A DNA stretch of 64,000 nt. Source: Bacteroidota bacterium (GTDB taxonomy: Bacteria > Bacteroidota > Bacteroidia > SXHM01). This document shows positions 6,947-15,995 of this stretch, in pieces. Each line of letters begins with the position of its first letter. Positions within the stretch are counted from its first letter, which is position 1. Location: the NCBI GenBank assembly GCA_947479755.1, contig CANKAM010000001.1, positions 62,001-126,000 of the forward strand, in the 5' to 3' direction. The notes under the pieces were generated by a model. It worked only from the letters and a program-made list of their open reading frames with translations. It did no database searches and was not told the DNA's origin. The position numbers were made by a program, and so were the translations under genes.

Positions 6947-9727
6947 TTACAAACTGATTTTATTTTGTAAAACTTGATTTGCTTTAATCCCTTTCAGCAC
7001 ATCTTCGGCACTAATCGGGAGCTTTGTTATCCGCACACCCACCGCGTTATAAACTGCGTTTGCTATTGCCGGTATAACCGGATGAATAGCACCCTCGCCA
7101 CATTCTTTTGCCCCAAATGGTCCTTCAGGATCAATGGTTTCAATAATGTTGGTGTGGATATCGGGGGTGTCAAGCGTAGTGGGAATTTTATAATCAAGGA
7201 AATTATTATTCACCAGCAACCCGTTAAAATATTTCATCTGCTCAGTCATTGCCTGTCCCATTCCCATGTGCCACGAACCCTCAAGTTGACCCTCCACAGC
7301 AAGCGGGTTTATTGCCTTTCCGCAGTCATGTGCCCCCCATATATTTTTCACTTTAACGTATCCTGTTTCAACATCAACATCTACTTCGGCAATGCAGGCG
7401 CCAAAACTGTAAGAAGGACTTAATCCTGCACCGGCACCTTTAAAATCACCGCCAAGTTTTGGTGAAATATATTTGCCGCTTACACTCACAGCGCCACGTT
7501 TTGCAGTCAACAACTCAATTGCTTCGTCCCATGACAGGTCTACCGTTTTATCATTGCTGAAAACGCTGCACTCCGCAAAATTCAGTTCGTCAGCAGAACA
7601 TTTTTTTGCCACTGTAACAGCATTAATTATTTCTTGCTTCAATTTCTCTGCCGCATCTTTTGCAGCATTGCCTGCCATAAAAGTTACCCTGCTAGAATAG
7701 CTGCCCATATCAACAGGTGTTAAAAGTGTATCGGCTGCGAGCACAAAAATTCTGTTCATATCAATTCCCAGGACTTCGCCAACAATAATGGCAAGCATGG
7801 TGTCGCTTCCCTGTCCTATATCACTTGCTCCACTTGAAATAACAACGCGTCCGTCAAAATCAACTTTTAAGTGAACAACACTTTGCGGCAACTCATTCCA
7901 TATTATCGGTAGCGCACTTCCGCTGATAAAAAAACCACAGCCAACACCCAATCCTTTCCCGAATTCTATTTTGCCGATTCTTTTTTTCCAGTCCGATTGT
8001 TCCATCACCTTCTTCAATGATTCGCGACTTCCGTTTGAAGTAATGCGGTATTGCCCAACTGTAAGCGTATGCGAAACCAGAAAATTTTTCATGCGTAATT
8101 CGCAAGGATCCATATTAATTTTCTGAGCAAGTTCATCAATCAAACACTCAACTGCAAACCGTGAGTTTACAGCACCATGCCCGCGCATGGCACCACATTG
8201 CGGCTTGTTGGTATAAACCCTGTAAGTGCAAAATCCGAAATTATTCAGTCTATACGGAGCCTGCAATAGCACACCATTATAATAAGAAGTTACCACACCA
8301 AAACTTCCATAAGCGCCACCATCAATTGCAATATCTGCATCCAGCGCTTTTAGTAAACCGTCTTTTGAAACACCCATCTCTACAGTCATTTTTGAAGGAT
8401 GCCTGCCATGATTGGTTATAAAAACTTCCTCTCGTGACAATCTCACACGAACAGGTCTTCCCGTCTTTCGTGCAATATGAGAAACGATAATTTCATGTGG
8501 AAAAGGATCGCTTTTTCCACCAAAACCGCCACCAACATAGGGTTTAATAACCCGCACCCGATTTAACGGAACTTGCATTACTTTAGCCAATGCCCGGTGC
8601 AGGTAGTGAGGAACCTGAGTAGCAGTAATAATGGTTAACCCATTTTCATCCCAATAAGCAGTTGCAGCGTGGGGCTCTGTAAAGCCGTGACTGATGCCTT
8701 TAAATTCAAACGACAATTTTGAGGTAACATCAGCTTCTTTCAATGCTTCTTGCTGATTGCCAAACCTTAGTTCTGCTTTTTTGTGAATGTTGTTATTGAA
8801 TTTTCCATATGAATGGATTTTCTCATGTTCTCCTATATCGTTCAGTGATTCATCAATCTCAAGGAATGCTTTAATTGGTTTGTATTTTACTTTTATAAGT
8901 TTACAGGCACTTGCCGCAATTTCTTCTGTATCGGCCGCTACTGCCGCTACTATTTCACCACTATATCTTACTTTTTCCACTGCCATAGATGTTTCGTCCT
9001 GCGAAATAGGAAGCACTCCAAACTTAATCGGCAACTCTTTTCCAGTAGCTATGTAATGGACACCATATAATTTCAGTGCTTCTGAAGTGTCTATATTTTC
9101 AATAAGCGCATGTGGATATATACTGCGTAAAAATTTACAGTGCAGCGAATTTTTAATAGTAATGTCGTCAGCATATTCAGCAGAGCCGGTTACTTTTTCC
9201 CCTGCCTCAATATAAGGTCTTGAAGTGCCGACTGATGCTGAATTGTTTTTTTCTTTCTTCTCACCGGTTTGCTCTTTTGTATATTCCGCAACTGCCTCAA
9301 TTATTTTTTTGTAGCCGGTGCATCTGCATAAATTTCCTGAAAGTGCCTCTTTAATTTCACCTACCGTGGGATTTGGATTTTGCTGAACAAAATCGAGTGC
9401 CGTCATCACCATTCCGGGAGTGCAGAAACCGCATTGAGTGGCACCCTTTTCCACAAACTTTTCCTGCAATTGGTGTAATTCTCCGTTTACAGAAAGGGAT
9501 TCGATGGTAGTTATTTCAGCATTCTCATAACGAAGTGCAGGCGAAATACAACTTAAAACCGGAGTGCCGTTTGCAAGCACGGTGCACGCTCCGCAGCTGC
9601 CTTGCTCACAACCGATTTTAGTTCCTGTAAGTCCGGCTTTCTCGCGAATAACGCTGGATAGCATCTCATGTTCATTTACAAGAACTGTATGTTTCTTTCC
9701 ATTAATAATAATTGAAAGTTGCTTCAT
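6947..9727 (-). CDS. hcrCA: 4-hydroxybenzoyl-CoA reductase, fused [2Fe-2S] and molybdenum subunits
   Basis: This 926-residue protein joins two subunits that are separate in Thauera. Residues 1-155 are the HcrC-type iron-sulfur subunit: CEQGSCGACTV plus a later Cys for the plant-type cluster, and CGFCTPGMVM ... CRCTGY for the second cluster. After a Lys/Glu-rich linker (about 156-168), the HcrA-type molybdenum domain starts at RPYIEAGEKVTGSAEYADD. It contains GGGFGGK, AMRGHG and the active-site Glu segment GAKECGEGAIHP. The enzyme dehydroxylates 4-hydroxybenzoyl-CoA to benzoyl-CoA in the cytoplasm. XdhC-like and MocA-like genes upstream fit cofactor maturation. The substrate is inferred from the adjacent hcrB loop and the bcr cluster. 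Confidence 0.85.
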   Translation of the reverse strand: MKQLSIIINGKKHTVLVNEHEMLSSVIREKAGLTGTKIGCEQGSCGACTVLANGTPVLSCISPALRYENAEITTIESLSVNGELHQLQEKFVEKGATQCGFCTPGMVMTALDFVQQNPNPTVGEIKEALSGNLCRCTGYKKIIEAVAEYTKEQTGEKKEKNNSASVGTSRPYIEAGEKVTGSAEYADDITIKNSLHCKFLRSIYPHALIENIDTSEALKLYGVHYIATGKELPIKFGVLPISQDETSMAVEKVRYSGEIVAAVAADTEEIAASACKLIKVKYKPIKAFLEIDESLNDIGEHEKIHSYGKFNNNIHKKAELRFGNQQEALKEADVTSKLSFEFKGISHGFTEPHAATAYWDENGLTIITATQVPHYLHRALAKVMQVPLNRVRVIKPYVGGGFGGKSDPFPHEIIVSHIARKTGRPVRVRLSREEVFITNHGRHPSKMTVEMGVSKDGLLKALDADIAIDGGAYGSFGVVTSYYNGVLLQAPYRLNNFGFCTYRVYTNKPQCGAMRGHGAVNSRFAVECLIDELAQKINMDPCELRMKNFLVSHTLTVGQYRITSNGSRESLKKVMEQSDWKKRIGKIEFGKGLGVGCGFFISGSALPIIWNELPQSVVHLKVDFDGRVVISSGASDIGQGSDTMLAIIVGEVLGIDMNRIFVLAADTLLTPVDMGSYSSRVTFMAGNAAKDAAEKLKQEIINAVTVAKKCSADELNFAECSVFSNDKTVDLSWDEAIELLTAKRGAVSVSGKYISPKLGGDFKGAGAGLSPSYSFGACIAEVDVDVETGYVKVKNIWGAHDCGKAINPLAVEGQLEGSWHMGMGQAMTEQMKYFNGLLVNNNFLDYKIPTTLDTPDIHTNIIETIDPEGPFGAKECGEGAIHPVIPAIANAVYNAVGVRITKLPISAEDVLKGIKANQVLQNKISL

Positions 9728-9728
9728 T

Positions 9729-10118
9729 CTATTTGAGATTTCCTATTACGTTTTTCAGCTTCATTTGAACTTCAACAGCTATTCCGCCAAGTTGATTATT
9801 CTTTACTCCCATCATGGATGCAACAGGGTCAACAGCGCTCACTTCAATTTTGTTTTCTCCCAATTCCTGCACAATCACATTACACGGAAGCATGGTTCCT
9901 ATATGTGGCTCTGCAGAAAGTGCTTTGTGTGCAAACACGGGATTGCATGCACCAAGTATTTTATACCTGCGGAAATCAACGTTAATTTTTTTCTTCAGCG
10001 TTTCTTTTACATCAATTTCGGTAAGAACTCCAAAACCTTCTTTTTTTAGTTCCTCTGTAACTTTTGAAATAGTTGAATCAAAATCTCCAGGCAGAATTTT
10101 AGTGAAATAGTAGCTCAT
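9729..10118 (-). CDS. DUF302 domain protein
   Basis: This DUF302 protein of about 129 residues is recognisable from YYFTKILPGDFDSTISKV, GFGVLTEIDVKETLKKK, FRRYKILGACNPVFAHKAL and GTMLPCNVIV. The ORF track begins at 10157, which overlaps the SDR gene. The family normally begins a few residues before YYFTK, so the ATG at 10118 is preferred. The Cys residues in LGACNP and LPCNV are conserved in the family and could bind a ligand or metal, but the function is unknown. It sits between the SDR gene and hcrCA in the same operon. Confidence 0.85.
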   Translation of the reverse strand: MSYYFTKILPGDFDSTISKVTEELKKEGFGVLTEIDVKETLKKKINVDFRRYKILGACNPVFAHKALSAEPHIGTMLPCNVIVQELGENKIEVSAVDPVASMMGVKNNQLGGIAVEVQMKLKNVIGNLK

Positions 10119-10143
10119 AATTGTATTTATTTTTTCAATAGTT

Positions 10144-10881
10144 TTAGATTCCGGCACCTATACTTTTCCCTCCATCAACATAAATGGTTTGTCCGGTAAT
10201 AAATTGTGTGTTTTCAGAGGCAAGAAAAGAAACCACATTGGCAATATCTTCCGGTTTTCCCATTGTTTTGGTTGGTTGAGCTTCAATCAAGCTTTGCAAA
10301 ACAGTTTCCTCTAACTTCCGGGTAAGTGGTGTATCAATCAATCCGGGTGCTACAGCGTTTACCAACACATTGTATTTTCCCAGTTCAAGTGCAAGCACTC
10401 TTGTTAAAGCAACCACTCCTGCTTTTGATGCGGCATAATTACTTTGCCCGCGATTGCCCAGCCATGCACGTGAAGCAATATTTATTATGCGCCCCGATTT
10501 TTGTTCCTTCATAATTTTTGCTGCCTCCCGGCACATCAGCCATACACCTTTCAGGTTTATTTGTAATACAGCATCAAAATCATCAGCAGGCATTTTCCAT
10601 ATCATATTATCACGGATAATTCCTGCATTATTTACAACCACATCAAGCTGTCCGAATTTTTTTACAATTTTTTCAAAAAGAAACTTTACAGTTTTCTCGT
10701 TGCTGATGTCTGCTTTGGCAAATTGAATTTTCTCATTCCCGTATTGAATAATTAACTTTTTCCCATTTCGCACATCAACATCAATAGCAAGCACCAGATA
10801 ATTTTCAGAAATCAGTTTATCCGTTATTGCTTTGCCAATTCCTTTAGCAGCACCGGTTACAAGTGCAATTCTTTTTCCCAT
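10144..10881 (-). CDS. Short-chain dehydrogenase/reductase (FabG-like)
   Basis: This 245-residue classical SDR has the cofactor loop TGAAKGIGKAI (about 9-19), NNAGI at about 86, catalytic Ser/Tyr/Lys in NIASRAWLGNRGQSNYAASKAG (about 136-157) and a C-terminal FITGQTIYVDGG. It is most like 3-oxoacyl-ACP reductase or 3-hydroxyacyl-CoA dehydrogenases. Placed in the 4-hydroxybenzoyl-CoA reductase operon it may oxidise or reduce a hydroxyacyl-CoA intermediate, but the substrate is not shown by sequence. It overlaps the xdhC-like gene upstream by 25 bp. Confidence 0.85.
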   Translation of the reverse strand: MGKRIALVTGAAKGIGKAITDKLISENYLVLAIDVDVRNGKKLIIQYGNEKIQFAKADISNEKTVKFLFEKIVKKFGQLDVVVNNAGIIRDNMIWKMPADDFDAVLQINLKGVWLMCREAAKIMKEQKSGRIINIASRAWLGNRGQSNYAASKAGVVALTRVLALELGKYNVLVNAVAPGLIDTPLTRKLEETVLQSLIEAQPTKTMGKPEDIANVVSFLASENTQFITGQTIYVDGGKSIGAGI

Positions 10882-11645
10882 ACTATTACTTTGTTTTTTA
10901 CAGCAATTAATTTTGCGAGAATACTGAGAGCAATTTCTTCCGGACCTTCAGCTCCTATTTTTACCCCCATCGGCATGTCAATTTTTTCCAATTCTGAATA
11001 CGTAATATTCAATCCTTCCGCAAACATTTTTTTTGTCATTTCTACTTTTCTTATACTGCCAATCATACCTAAATATGCAAACGATTTTTTTACACAAAAA
11101 GCAAGGATATCTCTGTCTATAGGATGACTGTAGGTCATTATACAGACATAGGTTTGTTCATCAAAAGGCAGTAGTTTCAAAGCCTGTTGATAGGGCAAAT
11201 ACATCTTGTTCACCTCAGCAATTGTGCAGTTGCTGAGGTATTCCTTTCTGTCGTCAATCAATACTGTTTCAAAATCATAATCGGCAGAAATCTTGGCAAG
11301 TGCCTGCCCGGTATGTCCTGCTCCAAAGATGTAGAGTTTATTTTTTTTGATGATGGGCTCTATAAACATATCAACGGTTCCACCGCAACACATACCATGC
11401 TGGTGTAATAAATCATGCCTGAATAGTTTGGGCTCATTGGTTGAAATCACTTCAGCAGCATTTTTAATTACAGACTTTTCCAATTCACCTCCACCGATTG
11501 TCTCGTAAATACTGCCGTCTTCATACACTATCATTTTAGATCCGGCTTTGCGCGGTGTGCTACCTTTCGTATTTACAATAGAGCACAATGCTGCATTTGC
11601 CGCCCCTCTTCTAATCTCCTGTATCTTATCGTAAACAGATTTCAT
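10857..11645 (-). CDS. XdhC/CoxI-family molybdenum cofactor maturation protein
   Basis: This 262-residue XdhC family protein has the N-terminal segment ALCSIVNTKGSTPRKAGSKM with GGGELEKSVI and a C-terminal Rossmann-type half (LYIFGAGHTGQALAKISADYDFETVLID, about 112-139). YSHPIDRDILA and YLGMIGSIRKVEM are also typical. XdhC proteins bind the molybdenum cofactor, help its sulfuration and insert it into xanthine dehydrogenase family enzymes, which fits the hcrB/hcrCA genes of the same operon. It overlaps the MocA-like gene by 4 bp (ATGA) and the SDR by 25 bp. Confidence 0.9.
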   Translation of the reverse strand: MKSVYDKIQEIRRGAANAALCSIVNTKGSTPRKAGSKMIVYEDGSIYETIGGGELEKSVIKNAAEVISTNEPKLFRHDLLHQHGMCCGGTVDMFIEPIIKKNKLYIFGAGHTGQALAKISADYDFETVLIDDRKEYLSNCTIAEVNKMYLPYQQALKLLPFDEQTYVCIMTYSHPIDRDILAFCVKKSFAYLGMIGSIRKVEMTKKMFAEGLNITYSELEKIDMPMGVKIGAEGPEEIALSILAKLIAVKNKVIVWEKELHL

Positions 11646-12238
11646 GTGTTAACGGCAAAATATTTTTGATAATCTTCCTGTGTATTTATGTTCGCAAGAA
11701 CTCTGTTATCTTCCGTTTCTAAATCAGTTTTCGGAAAATCTTCCAATATAGTTCTCAGGTTATAGTCATTGTCATGAATGTTATTTATTGTGTTTATTAT
11801 CCGTTTAGAAATTAATATCGGATGTCCTTTATGTCCTTGATGAAAAAGCTGGGTATAGCCGAGAGCAAGTCTGTGACGCTTCAAACTGGTTATTATTCTA
11901 TTATTTACAAATGGGTTGTCGGCATTTTGAATAAAAAGAAAATCGGCATACAACAGGTTTTTTATTCCAAGTTTTATAGAATGAAACCTTCCCTCTTCTG
12001 GGTCTGTCTTTTCTATTGTTTTAACATAAGGTACAACTTGTTCAAAATGCTTCTTCCATTCACCTTCACAAAAATTCCGGTTGATAACAAGACAAATATC
12101 TTTTACCCTTGAATAGTAATATTCTTCAACTATTTTTTGCAGAAAGTTTTTACCGTTATCTGTCAGAAAAGGCTTGGGATAATTCATCCTTTCAGATTTT
12201 CCTCCTGCTAAAATAATTGCACCGTAATTGCTTCTCAT
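11642..12238 (-). CDS. MocA/MobA-like molybdenum cofactor nucleotidyltransferase
   Basis: This 198-residue protein of the MobA-like NTP transferase family has the nucleotide loop IILAGGKSERMNYPKPFL (about 8-25). It also has FIQNADNPFVN, which holds the metal-binding Asp, and GHKGHPILISKRI. Enzymes of this group attach CMP (MocA) or GMP (MobA) to molybdopterin. Because 4-hydroxybenzoyl-CoA reductases use the cytosine dinucleotide form, a MocA role is the natural inference. It is the first gene of the minus-strand hcr operon, transcribed from the bidirectional regulatory region at 12257-12330. Confidence 0.82.
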   Translation of the reverse strand: MRSNYGAIILAGGKSERMNYPKPFLTDNGKNFLQKIVEEYYYSRVKDICLVINRNFCEGEWKKHFEQVVPYVKTIEKTDPEEGRFHSIKLGIKNLLYADFLFIQNADNPFVNNRIITSLKRHRLALGYTQLFHQGHKGHPILISKRIINTINNIHDNDYNLRTILEDFPKTDLETEDNRVLANINTQEDYQKYFAVNT

Positions 12239-12256
12239 CTCTGATAAATTTCACCA

Positions 12257-12330
12257 CGAAACTATCTGATGTATAGTTAAAATACTATGATGGGTGTCAT
12301 AGTTTTTATTATGTAGCCTATGTTACTTTG
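12257..12330. promoter_or_regulatory. Bidirectional Crp/Fnr-type operator and promoters (hcr and bcr operons)
   Basis: The palindrome ACTATGATGGGTGTCATAGT (12284-12303, core ATGA-N6-TCAT at 12287-12300) lies midway between divergent operons. Rightward, TTACTTTG (12323-12330) resembles TAnnTTTG and its centre is 33 bp from the palindrome centre. Leftward, CGAAACTA (12257-12264; TAGTTTCG on minus) is also centred exactly 33 bp away. This symmetric layout suggests one dimeric regulator activates both operons from about -41. Confidence 0.75.
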
Positions 12331-12348
12331 CTCAAAACAATTCTGAAC

Positions 12349-13509
12349 ATGAAGTCGCTTGAAACAATATTGAATGAGTGTGAGCACCTTGCCTTTGACC
12401 TGAATTTCACACGGGCAAAAGAATGGAAGGCAGGAGATAAAAACAGAATTTTGGTGGGCTATTTACCAATCTATGTTCCCCGCGAAATTATACATGCTGC
12501 AAAAGGATTACCTGTGGGAATAATGGGAGCAGGCGACCGAAAACAAATTATTAAAGGTGATGCCTATTATCAATCATATATCTGCCACCTGCCGCGCGGA
12601 ATAATAGAAATGGCGCTTGATATAAACCTGAATGATTTTGACGGATTCATGTTTCCGGCAATTTGTGATTGTGTTCGAAATCTTTCCGGAATGTTTAAAT
12701 TATCGAAGAAAGGAAAGTTTCAACGGTATTTTGATTACCCTCAAAATTTCGACCCGTTTATAGGTGGTGTTTTTTATGAGCAGGAAATGGAAAAGGTGAT
12801 GGATGATATGTATGCCATAAACAAAGTAAAAGTTACTGACGATGCTTTATATCAAGCCATCGAACTTTATAATGTAAACAGAAATTTAATAGAAGAAATT
12901 TATGATATACGTCAACAATACCCTTGGCGTTTGTCTGCAGTTGAAACCTATCATATCCTTCGTGCCGGAATTACTATTCCTGTGGAGGAGCATAATGAAT
13001 TACTTAAACAGGTGGTTGAACATATCAGCAAAGAGCGGGGCGAACCCATGGATAATATTAGGGTGGTGGTTTCCGGTTCATTCTGTGAGCAGCCTCCCAT
13101 TGGCTTGATTAAATCAATTGAAATGGCAGGCTGCTATATTGTGGATGATGATTTTATGCTAGGCTCGCGTTGGATTCAGGGAGATATTAATAGAAATATA
13201 ACTCCACTTAAAGCATTGACTGATGCATATATTAACCAAAGCACTTTTTCATCTGCATTTTATGATGTAGGAAATCCGAAAGGAAAGCGTTTGGTTAATC
13301 TTGCGAAAAAACGCTATGCTGATGGCGTTATTTTTTCAGCTGCAAGTTTCTGCGACCCTGCGTTATTAGACCGACCTCAAATGCAAAAGGAGTGTGACGA
13401 AGCTCAAATTCCGCACATCAATTTCCAATTTCACGAAAACACAGGACAATTTAAAGTTATTAAAGAACAGGCAGGAACTTTTTCCGACTCAATAAAATTA
13501 TGGGCTTAG
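12349..13509 (+). CDS. bcrC: Benzoyl-CoA reductase subunit C
   Basis: This 386-residue protein of the HgdB/2-hydroxyacyl-CoA dehydratase D-component family matches class I benzoyl-CoA reductase subunit C in length and landmarks: LVGYLPIYVPREIIHAAKGLPVG, YYQSYICHLPRG, FDGFMFPAICDCVRN and VVVSGSFCEQPP. With BcrB it forms the [4Fe-4S]-containing module that binds benzoyl-CoA and receives low-potential electrons from BcrAD to make cyclohexa-1,5-diene-1-carbonyl-CoA. The ORF track starts at a TTG (12328) inside the promoter; the ATG at 12349 is preferred because it lies after the -7 element. It overlaps the next gene by 10 bp. Confidence 0.9.
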   Translation: MKSLETILNECEHLAFDLNFTRAKEWKAGDKNRILVGYLPIYVPREIIHAAKGLPVGIMGAGDRKQIIKGDAYYQSYICHLPRGIIEMALDINLNDFDGFMFPAICDCVRNLSGMFKLSKKGKFQRYFDYPQNFDPFIGGVFYEQEMEKVMDDMYAINKVKVTDDALYQAIELYNVNRNLIEEIYDIRQQYPWRLSAVETYHILRAGITIPVEEHNELLKQVVEHISKERGEPMDNIRVVVSGSFCEQPPIGLIKSIEMAGCYIVDDDFMLGSRWIQGDINRNITPLKALTDAYINQSTFSSAFYDVGNPKGKRLVNLAKKRYADGVIFSAASFCDPALLDRPQMQKECDEAQIPHINFQFHENTGQFKVIKEQAGTFSDSIKLWA

Positions 13510-14660
13510 ATAAAAAACACACAAAAGGACAGAATAATTTTTTTAGATTCGACAATCGCTCGGTGTTAAGATCAATTGAGTATGCACAGCAAATTGCTTT
13601 TGCTCCTTTTGTTTTTCAGGCATCGAGAACACTGAGGAATTCAGGGCTTCTTTCAGAAGTTGAGCAAAGCGGAAATGAAGGAATAAGCATTGAAACAACC
13701 GCAAAAAAAACAGGAGTATCCGTTTACGGAGTTCGAGTTTTATTTGAAGCAGGACTTACAATTGGTTTGCTGACATTAAACAACGAGTTATTCAAAATCA
13801 CAAAAACAGGATCTTACATTTTACATGATAAAATGACCATTGTAAATATGGATTTTGTTCATGATGTGTGTTACCGTGGAATGTTTGAACTGGATAAATC
13901 CATTGAAACAGGAGAACCGGAAGGTTTGAAAATTTTTGGAGAGTGGAAGACTGTTTACCAAGCACTTTCTTCATTACCAAAACAGGTTCAGAAAAGCTGG
14001 TTTGCTTTTGACCACTATTACTCCGACACATCTTTTGATGAAGCGCTACCTCATGTTTTTGAGAATAAACCTAAAAAAATTCTTGACATAGGAGGCAATA
14101 CAGGCAAATGGGCAATCAGTTGTTTTGGTTATTCTGATACAATTGAGATGGGAATTGTTGACCTGCCGGGACAATTGAAAATGGCAGAAGAAAACATAAA
14201 TAAAAGCGGTTTCAGCGGACGGGTAAAATATTACGAAGTGAATCTATTAGATAAAAATTCGAAACTACCCGAAGGCTATGATGTTATCTGGATGAGCCAC
14301 TTTTTAGATTGTTTTTCACAAAGTGAAATTGTTTCTATCCTGCAAAAATGCCGCAAAGCATTGGCTGAAAACGGACATGTATTTATCATGGAGCCCTTGT
14401 GGGACAAACAGAATTTTGAAGTTTCATCGTTTTGCCTGATGATGACTTCTCTTTATTTTACCAACATAGCCAATGGGAATAGCAAAATGTATGACTCCAG
14501 ACAATTTACTTCACTGCTTAAAAAATCGGGCTTTGAAATTGCCGGGCAGTTCGACAGCATAGGAATTTGCCACTCACTTATAAAATCAAAAAAAGAAATA
14601 GCGCATCAACCTATTACAAAAGGAAATGTAACAACCGGAGAAATTGAGATTGAATTATAA
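13500..14660 (+). CDS. SAM-dependent O-methyltransferase-like protein inside the bcr operon
   Basis: This 386-residue protein has an N-terminal winged-helix/dimerisation region (about 20-110; GISIETTAKKTGVSVYGVRVLFEAG) and a C-terminal SAM-binding Rossmann domain. Visible SAM motifs are KKILDIGGNTGKWAI (about 197-211), EMGIVDLPGQL, YDVIWMSHFLDCFS and GHVFIMEPLWD. This is the architecture of the acetylserotonin/hydroxyindole O-methyltransferase family. It starts inside the end of bcrC (10-bp overlap) and is followed 20 bp later by bcrB, so it is co-transcribed with the reductase. I know of no role for a methyltransferase in benzoyl-CoA reduction. It might act on an aromatic substrate or on a modification, and the target is unknown. 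Confidence 0.82.
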   Translation: MGLDKKHTKGQNNFFRFDNRSVLRSIEYAQQIAFAPFVFQASRTLRNSGLLSEVEQSGNEGISIETTAKKTGVSVYGVRVLFEAGLTIGLLTLNNELFKITKTGSYILHDKMTIVNMDFVHDVCYRGMFELDKSIETGEPEGLKIFGEWKTVYQALSSLPKQVQKSWFAFDHYYSDTSFDEALPHVFENKPKKILDIGGNTGKWAISCFGYSDTIEMGIVDLPGQLKMAEENINKSGFSGRVKYYEVNLLDKNSKLPEGYDVIWMSHFLDCFSQSEIVSILQKCRKALAENGHVFIMEPLWDKQNFEVSSFCLMMTSLYFTNIANGNSKMYDSRQFTSLLKKSGFEIAGQFDSIGICHSLIKSKKEIAHQPITKGNVTTGEIEIEL

Positions 14661-14680
14661 ACCATTAAATAAATTCAAAC

Positions 14681-15982
14681 ATGGCAGACCCAAAAGAAGC
14701 AATAAAAGAAAAGAGCATGATAATCCAGAAGGAAATGCTCGCAAAGCAATTCAGCGATTTAAGCAAAGCAAAAGAGTTGGGCAAAAAAGTAGTTTACACA
14801 TTTGTTCCCGGAAATCTTACGGAATTAATTCTTGCATTTGACATGCTGCCTGTTTACCCCGAGATTAATGCGCTGCAAAGTGGCATGCGAAAAAAATCTG
14901 GCGGATATATTAAAGACGCTGAGAAAATGGGTTACTCGGAAGATGTATGCACCTATGTGAAGTGCGACATTGGAATGATGCTGAACGGAAATATTGGTCC
15001 CACGGGAGAAAAACTTCCTTCACCAGATTTGCTCTTACTCAGTTATACCGGCTGTTTTACATTTTTGAAATGGTTTGAGAACTTAGAACGCCTCTATCCC
15101 GGTGTTCCGGTTGCCATGCTGCACACACCTTACCAGGAAGACGGAAAAATTACCAAAGAACAAGTGGATTACATGGTTAAGCAACTTAAGGAAGAAGTAA
15201 TTCCAAAATTTGAACAGGTTACCGGAAATATATATGACCCTGAGCGTCTGAGTAAAATGCTTGAAAATTCAGTCACAGCAGAAGAATATTGGGTGAAAAT
15301 TCTTGAGATGGCAAAAAACAAACCATCACCAATTGACGCCTATTTTGCCGGTGTATATTATATGGGACCCATCAACACGGCATTCAGAGGAACAGACGAG
15401 TGCGTAGAGTATTACAAGGAATTATACAAAGAAGTAAATGAACGTGTAAAGAACGGATTGTTGCCTGTAAATCCTGAAGGCGAAATGAAGGAAGAGCGTT
15501 TTCGCTTAGTGGTTGAAGGACCGCCCAACTGGACAAATTTCCGCGAGTTCTGGAAAATATTTTACGATATGGGCGCTGTGATTGTGGCCTCAACCTATAC
15601 TAAAGTTGGCGGATTATATGATACAGGTTTCAGGCACAATCCTGCTGAACCACTTGAAAGTCTTGCAAAATACTGCATGGGTTGCTATACCAATCTTAAC
15701 CTGCCCCAACGTGTTGATTTGATTGAAAAGTATATTAAAGAATACAAAGCCGATGGTTTTTTAATCAACTCGATAAAAAGCTGTAATTCATTCTCAGCAG
15801 GTCAGCTGATGATTATGCGCCAGATAGAGCAGCGCACGGGAGTTCCTGTAGGTTTTATTGAAAGTGATTTGGTTGACCCCCGCTATTTTTCTTATGCCAA
15901 CATAAAAAACCGTTTAGAATCATATTTTCAAATGCTGGAACAACGAAAAATAATATTAAAACAGGAAGAAGAAACAGTATAA
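14681..15982 (+). CDS. bcrB: Benzoyl-CoA reductase subunit B
   Basis: This 433-residue protein of the HgdB family is close to the length of Thauera BcrB. Landmarks are VVYTFVPGNLTELILAFDMLPVYPEINALQ, EDVCTYVKCDIGMML (cysteines that can ligate the cluster, about 87-101), LLLSYTGCFTF, the central RLVVEGPPNWTNF and C-terminal INSIKSCNSFSAGQL and GFIESDLVDPRYFS. It pairs with BcrC to hold [4Fe-4S] clusters and the substrate. It is placed between the methyltransferase gene and bcrA, 13 bp before the latter. Annotation as generic 2-hydroxyacyl-CoA dehydratase is possible, but the neighbours favour benzoyl-CoA reductase. Confidence 0.92.
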   Translation: MADPKEAIKEKSMIIQKEMLAKQFSDLSKAKELGKKVVYTFVPGNLTELILAFDMLPVYPEINALQSGMRKKSGGYIKDAEKMGYSEDVCTYVKCDIGMMLNGNIGPTGEKLPSPDLLLLSYTGCFTFLKWFENLERLYPGVPVAMLHTPYQEDGKITKEQVDYMVKQLKEEVIPKFEQVTGNIYDPERLSKMLENSVTAEEYWVKILEMAKNKPSPIDAYFAGVYYMGPINTAFRGTDECVEYYKELYKEVNERVKNGLLPVNPEGEMKEERFRLVVEGPPNWTNFREFWKIFYDMGAVIVASTYTKVGGLYDTGFRHNPAEPLESLAKYCMGCYTNLNLPQRVDLIEKYIKEYKADGFLINSIKSCNSFSAGQLMIMRQIEQRTGVPVGFIESDLVDPRYFSYANIKNRLESYFQMLEQRKIILKQEEETV

Positions 15983-15995
15983 ATAAAATTAAACG

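Noticed and set aside
6974-7423. 149-residue plus-strand ORF inside hcrCA
   Set aside because: It is an antisense shadow of the molybdenum subunit.
9564-10049. 161-residue plus-strand ORF
   Set aside because: It is antisense to hcrCA and the DUF302 gene and spans their junction.
12349-15982. 2-hydroxyglutaryl-CoA dehydratase for the BcrC/BcrB pair
   Set aside because: Two different ATPases (BcrA with the long insertion plus BcrD) and oah, dch and had next door fit benzoyl-CoA reductase instead.
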